A stretch of DNA of 64,000 nucleotides, from positions 110,582-174,581 of the forward strand of contig QVRM01000434.1 in the NCBI GenBank assembly GCA_003439945.1, read 5' to 3'. Below, piece by piece: positions 56,791 through 64,000 of this stretch. The notes beneath the pieces are model-generated. The model saw nothing but the letters and a program-made list of their open reading frames with translations, searched no databases and was not told the DNA's origin. Origin of the DNA: Dermanyssus gallinae (taxonomy: Eukaryota; Arthropoda; Arachnida; Mesostigmata; Dermanyssidae). Made by a program: the position numbers and the translations under genes. Position 1 is the first letter of the stretch; the number at the start of each line of letters is the position of its first letter.

Positions 56791-57160
56791 CTCGAGAGAG
56801 AGAGTACCTTATAAGCATATTTGGCAATCTTCTTTAAAGAAAAAACTAAAACGGATGTACTAGTCTATAGTGCACATCTACGGTTCACTACTTCCGGTAT
56901 GTACTATATGTTGCGTATCTTGTAACAGCCTGCGCTAAATCAACCAACAGATCGCATAGGTATATTATGTTTAACACTATCGATGATCCGGGATTTAAAG
57001 ACAAATGCCCACAAAAATCCCCGCCAACGTTTTTCTGATGGTAATGAATTCGTAATGGCTGAGGTAAGTGCACCGGCTCTGTTTTTGGTTTTCACAGTGG
57101 CCTTACAGAACAATTACGCACTGCGAGACATATCATGTACTAGAACAAAGGACTGACTGG
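56100..57160. other. No gene supported
   Basis: (AT)n at 56,138-56,172 and 56,757-56,788. Short minus-strand frames near 56,200-56,290 and 56,640-56,750 have possible acceptors but no domain. The N-terminal exons of the MAST-like gene may be here or further right. Confidence 0.45.
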
Positions 57161-57164
57161 CGCA

Positions 57165-58320
57165 GCGCACATACAGCACGTGTCAGCAAAGGCCCGAAAG
57201 GTGGCCAGCAATCTCGCGCGCCTGATGCCAAGATTCGGAGGAGTTGGAGAAAAAAAGCGCCGCCTTTTGGCAACTGCTGCAGAATCCGTCGCCCTTTACG
57301 GAGCACCGCCGTGGGCAGACAGGGCACTTAGGACGGCATGCAACAGGAGGAAGCTGAGGTCGGCGCAACGGCCGGTGGCCATAAGGGTCTGCCGCGCATT
57401 CCGTACCGTGTCGACTGAGGCCCTACTTGTCGTGTCCAAGTTGCTGCAATGGGATCTGCTGGCCGGGGAGCGAGCAGAACGAGCGCTGGACGATTATCTA
57501 GACCCCACACGGGCTAGATTAGCTACTTTGGACTCTTGGCAGAGAGAATGGGTGGGGGCAGCAGCTCCTGGGGTGGTCACCAAGGGCCGCTGGACCAAAA
57601 GTCTGATCCCGGACCTACGGCAATGCTACGACTGCAGACACGACGAGCTATCTTATAATGCGCGTCCCAGGTGCTGACCGGCCACGGCCAATTCCAGACG
57701 TATATGGTTGAGATTAACAAAGCCCAAGTCAAATCCTGCGTATTATGCGACTCGGGGGAACCGGGTGATGTAGAGCACACTGTTCTGCATTGTGGGGCTC
57801 CCCGGGAGGCGCGGGACGCGGGGGCGGCCGCTGTGCGTGGCCGACCGGTCAACGAGGTCGTCACCCATATGATTACTTCAGCGGCGGCCTGGAAAGAAGG
57901 TATTGCCCACTTTGATGCGATCATGTCCGCGAAGGTGGTCAAAGAGACTGCCACGAGAGCTCGTCTTAGCGTCCACTCAGGCTCCGGTCGAGAGGGTGAA
58001 TCTGTAGACGGGAGGCGGGTGGGTGATAGGCAGGCGGACCAAGCTAGGCAACAGGCGCGCGGGCTCCGGAAGGTGTCAACGGCCTTCTTGAAGCGGGCTA
58101 GGGCGACTGAAGGAAGGCTGAAGTATGGAGGAGAGGCAAACTGGCCACTCCCATGGATACGAAGCGATGCCTAGCAGTTACCGTTCCCTGGGGGTGGGGG
58201 GAGGCGGGTGTTAGCGGGTTTGTGAGTCCCACACTAGTCACTGGCTGTGGTGACGCATGTACATCACGATTACCGTAATCCCCTATATTAATGCTGAGAG
58301 GTTTCAGCATTAAAAAAAAC
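57165..58320 (+). mobile_element. R1-type retrotransposon, 3' third
   Basis: Two open frames follow each other. 57,180-57,677 reads SAKARKVASNLARLMPRFGG, ESVALYGAPPW and SLIPDL. 57,671-58,174 reads MLTGHGQFQTYMVEINKAQ, then CVLCDSGEPGDVEHTVLHC, the Cys-His motif, and a basic end. Together they are the thumb and C-terminus of an R1-type pol, split by a frameshift near 57,670. The 3' end has GAGTCCCACACTAG and an A-run near 58,310. No clear duplication was found at the edges. It is the longest open C-terminus among the R1-type copies. Confidence 0.85.
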
Positions 58321-58875
58321 TAAACGAGACGTCTACAGCTCGCCCTTAGGCTGAAATCAGTAGTGTGGTCTCACTCTGAGCTGGCTGCATCGCATTTTAC
58401 TGTGACATCGTGACCATCAATCCGCAAAATAAGCTGTCACACTTTTCCGTTTTTGGACGGCCTTTGCAGAAATTCCAAGTTTTTTTTTTTATCAGAAACT
58501 CAAGAAAACGATTTACTGTAAAAACCGTAGACACAAATATCAATCACCTGGGTGTGATTTATTTGGCATATATCACTACCGTCATTAAGCGTTTTATGAT
58601 TTTCTCGGAACTTTATCAATCAATAACCTCAGCGTCGCGCCACCTGACATTCGTCGAAATACCCACGCAGCTGATCCTGTACATGCGTCGCCATTGGACT
58701 GCCATGCGTCTATATGGATGCATGCATGTCAATCGCATCGTTAGTAATGTGCCGGAAGCTGTCTAATCATTTGCGCTAAGTTAAGTTCAATCAGCAGCAT
58801 GCCAAAATGCTAGCTTCACAACGATATTTTAGCTATGACGCCATTTACATACACGAGATACCAAGATCTTAATTT
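58321..58875. other. No gene supported
   Basis: A 118-codon frame at 58,410-58,766 has no recognisable domain. Otherwise plain sequence before the LTR element. Confidence 0.45.
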
Positions 58876-58880
58876 GATAC

Positions 58881-58912
58881 TGTAGGATAGCAGCGTCCGT
58901 TAAGCTGCGCGG

Positions 58913-58955
<43 letters not shown>

Positions 58956-59201
58956 TCTGTTGGCGGCAATGCTGAAGCAAACTAAATACATGGCGCCAAA
59001 TAGAAGATGCCGCCCACCCTACTAGCGAAGACGCGGGAAGTCCCTAAATGCGCGGGCAATCTCTGAGTATATAAGGAGGCATGAGAATAAATGAAGTAGT
59101 AGTCGTTGGTGCGAGCCAGGCAGAGGACGTGTGTTGTTTGAGAGAGAGTCTAGCGAACTCGTATCGGTCGTCGTCCGATCGTTAGGGTGGTGGATACTAC
59201 A
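58881..59201 (+). repeat. Left LTR
   Basis: Starts TGTAGGATAG and ends GGATACTACA. It contains an (AT)n, a TATATAAG box near 59,069 and AATAAA near 59,086. It differs from the right LTR by the AT length and only a handful of changes. Confidence 0.95.
59069..59076 (+). promoter_or_regulatory. LTR TATA box
   Basis: TATATAAG within the LTR, about 17 bp before AATAAA; the same spacing occurs in the right LTR. Likely drives element transcription. Confidence 0.6.
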
Positions 59202-59202
59202 A

Positions 59203-59222
59203 CTGGCGCAGCCGACAGGATC
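59203..59222 (+). other. Primer-binding region of the LTR element
   Basis: CTGGCGCAGCCGACAGGATC follows the left LTR by one base. TGGCGC is typical for pairing to a tRNA 3' end ending GCGCCA. The tRNA was not identified. Confidence 0.65.
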
Positions 59223-59259
59223 TGGAAGGAAAAAGCCACCGCAACAATGACCACAGTCT

Positions 59260-60679
59260 GCCACCCCCAGCTACGTTCTTGCCAGCCATGGGCCGACCAA
59301 CAACACCGTGGACGGAGTGGCATCAAGCATTTGAGGTTTATCTAGAAGCCACCTCGGTCGCGTAGCAAAGTTGACTGACGCGAAGACATGTGCAATCTTA
59401 CTACACTGCCTCGGGCTCGAGGGCCAAGCACAATATCGTGCTATGGCGGATCAGGCAACGGAGCCGGAGAAGGAAGGCGAGGTCCCACTAACCGAGTACG
59501 TCAGGATGGTGGCGAAGCTAACTGAAATGTTCAAGGAACATAAGGGAGTGGCCGTCTCCCGCGACGAATTCTTCCGACGACGACAACGCAGCGGAGAGCG
59601 GTTGGTGGAGTACATCGCGGCACTGCGACGACTACTTGTGGGATGCGAGTTCGACGATCGGGGCCGGGCGTTGAGGAGCCAGCCCACTCTGGGAGCGACG
59701 ATGCCACAGGTGAGAGAAAAGCTCCTCCTGGAAGAGGACCTGCCGGTCGAACAGGCCCTGACGGTTGCGCTGCACGTGGAGAGGTGCATCATAGAAGCCA
59801 AGAGAATCACAGGATCCCACGAGCAAGTGAACGCGGTGCGGGAGGCGGGAAGGCCTGCGGAACGAAGCAGACCAAGACCGGCGGCAAGGCAAGAGTACGG
59901 AGCCGGTGGATGTCATGCGTGCGGCTGGGACAGTCACGAATACGGGGCGGAATTGTGCCCGGCAAGACGAGTCAGGTGCCGAAAGTGTGGGAAGTTTGGC
60001 CACTTCAGACGGAAGTGTAGGAACGCGGCAGGTCAGGCGAGGCAGAATGTACAGGCGATCGGCGTGGAGGAGCAGCCACGCTGGGATCGTCGGATCAACG
60101 GCGAACGCTTAGAGGACGCCGGAATTGAGGTATGGAGTACACCGACAGCTGTGTACTCACTGTCTCTTTATTGTCCGGAGTTTGCTAGTAGTGTTGCAGT
60201 AGACGGTAATTTAGTAACCTTTTTGATAGACACGGGGGCAGCCGTATCTATTATTAATAGGGAGCACTTGGCAGACCGGGGAGAGCGAGTTAGGCCCACG
60301 AACGCAATACTACGCGCATACAATCAGGAAAGGATACCAACGCTGGGAATGGCTAGATGCCACCTCAAACTGGGCAGTCGGGAGGTAGAATGCGATTTAT
60401 TCGTCGTAGCTAATGGTAGGTCGGTGCTAGGACGCGATACACTAGCTAAACTAGGTATGATAATCGATTGTGCGGGGCGGTCGTGCTCGGTGGCAGAAGT
60501 TAAAACGATTCAAATAGGGAACGAGTTTCGGGAACTGTTTTCGGGGACGCTAGGTCTGGTTAAAGCCGTGCAGCACAGAGTGCGACTTAAGGAGAATGTT
60601 AGGCCGGTGCAGCACAAGTTGAGGAGGTTACCGCTCACTCTAGTGACGGCGGTGAAAGCCGAATTAGATAAACAATTGG
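59260..60679 (+). pseudogene. Gypsy gag and protease
   Basis: An N-terminal gag piece (PWTEWHQAFEVYLEATSVA) stops at TAG near 59,364; the frame then continues from 59,371. It contains capsid-like helices (KTCAILLHCLG, EYIAALRRLL, LLEEDLPVEQALTVAL), two zinc knuckles (CHACGWDSHEYGAELC and CRKCGKFGHFRRKC, 59,910-60,015) and an aspartic protease with FLIDTGAAVSII near 60,222 and VLGRDTL. It then enters the linker to RT, which ends at the nested insertion. Gag packages element RNA; protease cuts the polyprotein. The frame is open from 59,371 to the insertion. Confidence 0.88.
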
Positions 60680-61269
60680 TCCGTGCAAGTGCTCACAGGG
60701 CATGGACAATTCCAGTCGTACCTTTTCCGGATAGGCAAGGCGAATACAGATATCTGCGTTCTCTGCACACAGGTGCACCCGACGACGTGGCGCACACCGT
60801 AGAAGACTGCGAGGCCCTTACGGCCTACCGCACGGGCTCCTCCTATGTCCACAAAGGTAGCCCGACCACGACCATCGTGGCCAACATGCTCAAGTCGACA
60901 ACGGACTGGCACGCCGGGACCCAATACTTAGACGGGCTTATGCGCGAAAAATGTCGCCAGGAAGATCGCCGCAGATCGCGATTCAACACTAGGCCTCTAG
61001 TGTTCACTCCCGAGCAGGACCCACTCTCTGCTCGGGACATAGTCGTAGACTAAGGAGAGGGTCGCAGCACGGGACTCCCCTCTTCTGGTCTCGATGTAAT
61101 GGTTCACAATTCCGAACCAGAAGAGGGTGGGAGAGGTGGTTTTAAGTGGGTAGAACGAGCGGATTGGATCGAGTATTATACTCTTCCCCGGCGTTTAGTC
61201 CCACACTACCCTTCATTAATATCGGAAGGTGTGCGTAAAGCATTTTCCACCTCTACAAAAAAAAAAAAA
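60680..61269 (+). mobile_element. R1-type 3' end nested inside the Gypsy pol
   Basis: The 13-bp target sequence GATAAACAATTGG occurs at 60,667-60,679 and again at 61,270-61,282 after an A-run. The insert begins near the R1-type LTGHGQFQSYLFRIGKA phrase, read out of the host frame (frame 1 gives HRAWTIPVVPFPDRQGEYRY), and has CVLCTQ, a decayed Cys-His region, and the shared 3' block TTTTAAGTGGG...GTCCCACACTACCC. By chance its first 380 bp stay open in the Gypsy frame to 61,053, fusing 125 foreign codons onto gag-protease. Confidence 0.93.
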
Positions 61270-62182
61270 GATAAACAATTGGAGAACGATGTTATTGAGC
61301 CGGTTCAGGCTTCCGAGTGGGTATCGGGCATGGTAGTAGCAGCGAAACGGGACAGGTAGAGTTAGATTGTGCGTAGATCTAAGACAGGTAAACCAAGCGA
61401 TAGTGCCTGATGTTTTCCCTCTACCGCATCTGGACGACTTGCTGGTAGAGCTACACGGGGCCAGGTGGTTTTCAAAGCTAGACGCACTCTCGGCATATCA
61501 CCAGGTTGAACTGGATGAAAGGTCACGAGACCTCACTACGTTTGTAACCCCGTGGGGATTGTTTCGATATAAAAGGGTTTGCTTCGGGTTGGCGTCGGCA
61601 CCTGCGGCTTTCCAACGATTAATGAAAAACCTGCTACAAGGACTAAAGGGAGTGGTCATATATTTATATGATATTTTAGTATTTGGAACTTCCCAAGAGG
61701 AGCATAATGTAAGGTTACGCATGGTGCTACAACGAATCCAAGAATCAGGAATGACGCTGAATGAAAAGTGTGTTTTGGGAACCAAGGAGATTAACTTCGT
61801 CGGGTTTACCATTTACGAACACGGGGTACGACCTAGTGTAGATAACCTGAAAGCCATTAAAGAGTTAGCGGTTCCAACTAACGTAACGCAGGTTAAGTCG
61901 GTCTTAAAGGTGACAAGTTTTTATATGCGGTGCGTGCCGACATTTTCGGATATATCCGAGCCAATACGCAGGTTGTTAAAAAAGGACGTGCTATTCAAAT
62001 GGGGGCCAGAGCAACAACAGGCATTCGAGAAACTGAAAGCAAGTATAGTAGCGGCGGCACCTTTAGCCATTTTCGATCCAACAGCACCCACGATAGTGGC
62101 GACGGACGCGTCAGCGCACGGATTAGGAGCAGTGCTACTGCAAGAGCAGGACGGGGAAGAGCGGCCAATAGCGTATGCATAG
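61270..62182 (+). pseudogene. Gypsy reverse transcriptase and start of RNase H
   Basis: After the nested insertion, LENDVIEPVQASEWVSGMVV continues the RT, with a one-base problem near 61,358. The frame 61,367-62,182 has CVDLRQVNQAIVPDVFPLP, KLDALSAYHQVEL, FGLASAPAAFQR, and the catalytic box as YLYDI near 61,668 where family members have YLDD. FVGFTIYEHGV, LLKKDVLFKWGPEQQQAFE and VATDASAHGLGAVLLQ (first RNase H Asp) follow. A TAG at 62,180 ends the frame. With the first YxDD Asp replaced by Tyr, this RT should be inactive. Confidence 0.9.
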
Positions 62183-62400
62183 TGCTCACTAACACCTACA
62201 CAGCAAAGGTATTCCACGGGAGAGAGGGAGGCATTGGCGAGCGTGTTTGCGATCGAACGATGGCACACGTTCCTGTGGGAAAGAAGGTTTACGTTACGGA
62301 CAGATCATCAGGCGCTGATAGCACTACTTGGCTACAAGGAGGAGGGACGAGCGCCAATGAGGATAGGTCGGTAGGTAGAAAGGCTGAGAAAACTACTCAT
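62183..62400 (+). pseudogene. Gypsy RNase H remainder
   Basis: In frame after the TAG: SLTPTQQRYSTGEREALASV, then ERWHTFLWERRFTLRTDHQALIALL. The Glu of REALA and the Asp of TDHQAL are RNase H catalytic positions and are kept. The frame then meets stops near 62,370. Confidence 0.8.
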
Positions 62401-62459
62401 TTGAGGTCAAATTTAGAAGCGGTATAACAAATAATGTGTAAGTAGTTCCGCAGCAACTT

Positions 62460-63501
62460 CGAAAGAGAGCGTTCCAGATGGCCCACGAGGATGCGCATCA
62501 GGGGGATGGTGAAGACGAAACATCGACTGCGAAATACGTTCTGGTGGCCGGGAATGGACAAAATGGTTGAGCAAGCGGTACGAGAGTGCCGGTTGTGCGC
62601 ATTACATGACAAGACAGCGGTGGCTACCACAGCACCCGTGAGGACGACGCCCTGGCCAGCTCAGCCGTGGACAAGGCTAGCAGTCGACATCCGAGGCCCG
62701 GACACCTCATTGGGACCGGAAGCGCGATACGCGGTGGTTGTCATGGATTACTACTCGAAGTGGGCGGAGGTAGAGTTCATGGCAGAGACAACAGCTCGTC
62801 GGATCATTGGCATGCTACACAGGCTCATATACCGTGAAGGCATTCCGGTCAGCATAGTAACGGACAACGGACCCCAGTTCCTGAGCTATGAGTTCGAAGA
62901 ATTCATGACCGAATTCGGAATTCGACACATTCGTACACCCGTGTACCACCCTCAAGCAAATGGGTTGGTGGAAAGATTCAATAGGACACTGGGCGGCTTC
63001 ATCTGGTCGGCCGCCCAAATGAACGGCGACCGGCGGAGACGCCTGACCGAGATGATCGGCGCATACAACGCAACCGCACAGGCAACGACAGGCAAATCGC
63101 CCGCTGAATTACTACGTGGACGGTCTATGAGGACGAAACTGGACGCGGGTATCCGGCGAGGAAACACCAATCAGAATGATGAAGATGAGCGAGTGCGAGT
63201 GGAGACAAGGCAGAACAAACAAAGGGAGTTCGCAGACAAGAGGAGAGCGGCACTGGAAACCAAGTTCGCGCCCGGTGACTGGGTCAGAATACGAAGACCA
63301 GTCGCTGCAAAGGGGGAGGAGAAGTATGGACCACCGACGAGAGTTAAAAGACAAGTCGGTGAAGACATGTACGAGTTGGAAGACGATAGGAGATGGCACA
63401 GAAACCGGTTGACGCGTGCCGGCCAACCCACAGGTAGCACGGGCAGCGCAGATGCCAGGCTATCTACAGCGCCCGGATCAAGGTGCGCAACAGAGACCTG
63501 A
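62460..63501 (+). pseudogene. Gypsy integrase
   Basis: The zinc-binding N-terminus is split by a run of G near 62,500: AHEDAHQG precedes the shift, and CRLC follows in the 62,491-63,501 frame. The catalytic core is complete: VDIRGPD (first Asp, near 62,685), TDNGPQF (second Asp, near 62,860) and VERFNRTL (Glu, near 62,970), with about 35 residues between the last two. A basic C-terminus with FAPGDWVRIRRP follows (GPY/F-like). It inserts element DNA. The core is open for 336 codons. Confidence 0.9.
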
Positions 63502-63644
63502 AGAAGAAATACGAGGTGCGCCAGAAGATCAACACGAGAACAACAGCGCGCCGTGTGAAGGACGTCCACGGCGGATGAGACACGCACCGAGCCGTCTACG
63601 GGAGTTCGTGGGTGAAGATGGGGCCGAATTCGAAACAAGCCGGT

Positions 63645-63658
63645 GAAGGGGGGGAGAA
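63645..63658 (+). other. Polypurine tract
   Basis: GAAGGGGGGGAGAA directly before the TG of the right LTR, the expected plus-strand primer. Confidence 0.85.
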
Positions 63659-63961
63659 TGTAGGATAGCAGCGTCCGTTAAGCTGCGCGGGTATATATAT
63701 ATATATATATATATCGTCTATTGGCGGCAATGCTGAAGCAAACTAAATACATGGCGCCAAATAGAAGATGCCGCCACCCTACTAGCGAAGACGCGGGAAG
63801 TCACTAAATGCGCGGGCAATCTCTGAGTATATAAGGAGGCATGAGAATAAATGAAGTAGTAGTCGTTGGTGCGAGCCAGGCAGAGGACGTGTGTTGTTTG
63901 AGAGAGAGCCTAGCGAACTCGTATCGGTCGTCGTCCGATCGTTAGGGTGGTGGATACTACA
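63659..63961 (+). repeat. Right LTR
   Basis: Same sequence as 58,881-59,201 with a shorter AT array, one single-base deletion (GCCACCC for GCCCACCC) and about three substitutions. Confidence 0.95.
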
Positions 63962-64000
63962 GATACCCATTTAAGTTCAAGGTTGAACTTACTAGCATCG

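Larger units (their letters stand above)
58881..63961 (+). mobile_element. Gypsy-type LTR retrotransposon with nested R1-type insertion
   Basis: TSD GATAC at 58,876-58,880 and 63,962-63,966; LTRs 58,881-59,201 and 63,659-63,961; primer-binding region just after the left LTR; gag-protease from about 59,260; RT and RNase H from 61,270; integrase to 63,501; polypurine tract before the right LTR. The order PR-RT-RH-IN is that of Gypsy (Ty3) elements. No env-like frame follows integrase. Defects: stops or shifts in gag, a nested insertion at 60,680-61,269, a changed RT box, a stop before RNase H and a G-run shift before integrase. Confidence 0.95.

Noticed and set aside
58410..58766. 118-codon plus-strand frame
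   Set aside because: No domain, AT-rich, no splice or promoter support.

Overview
The window is eukaryotic and repeat-rich: coding stretches are short, have splice sites, and are separated by kilobases of non-coding DNA. The host is probably a chelicerate, most likely an ixodid tick. This is inferred from a divergent MAST-like kinase whose activation segment starts DFD instead of DFG, plus R1-, CR1/jockey- and R2-group retrotransposons, a Gypsy LTR element, mariner relics and a tRNA-derived SINE. The species cannot be named from the sequence.

The only host gene I can support lies on the minus strand and spans at least 14,977-56,082. Ten exons were recovered from splice signals and reading frame. 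Two (55,905-56,082 and 54,347-54,517) resemble the MAST pre-kinase domain. One (52,033-52,189) carries the glycine loop and the ATP-binding Lys. Five (45,087-45,291; 28,556-28,641; 27,593-27,755; 26,770-26,991; 25,930-26,073) make the rest of the kinase domain. One (23,519-23,846) is a Ser/Thr-rich linker, and one (14,977-15,196) is the first part of a PDZ domain. From 45,291 down to 14,977 all seven exons join in consistent phase into one open frame of about 456 residues. Neither end of the gene is in the window, and at least one exon is missing on each side of the glycine-loop exon.

Everything else recognisable is mobile DNA or simple repeat. Region by region: 1-4.5 kb, non-coding with (AT)n; 4.56-7.0 kb, CR1/jockey-type relic (-); 7.3-9.2 kb, R1-type (+); 9.6-10.3 and 13.3-14.9 kb, two copies of another non-LTR family; 15.5-18.0 kb, mariner relics (-); 18.2-19.4 kb, two R2-group 3' ends facing each other; 22.5-23.1 kb, mariner (+); 24.2-25.8 kb, R1-type (+); 29.4-32.5 kb, a nearly open single-ORF R2-group element (+); 42.0-43.75 kb (-) and 46.2-50.7 kb (+), two copies of a two-ORF R2-group element; 52.3-53.4 kb, a 1.06-kb foldback element; 53.7-54.0 kb, mariner (+); 55.1-55.5 kb, R1-type relic split by a palindrome; 57.2-58.3 kb, R1-type (+); 58.9-64.0 kb, a Gypsy element with both LTRs and a nested R1-type insertion.

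The points most worth a second look are: (1) an R2-group retrotransposon in which a gag-like ORF1 with three zinc knuckles overlaps a zinc-finger/RT/restriction-like-endonuclease ORF2 at a TAATG, with the same gene order in a second decayed copy; (2) long (AT)n arrays within about 75 bp of a splice site in eight of the ten kinase exons; (3) two large foldback structures; (4) a relic duplicate of the end of one kinase exon.
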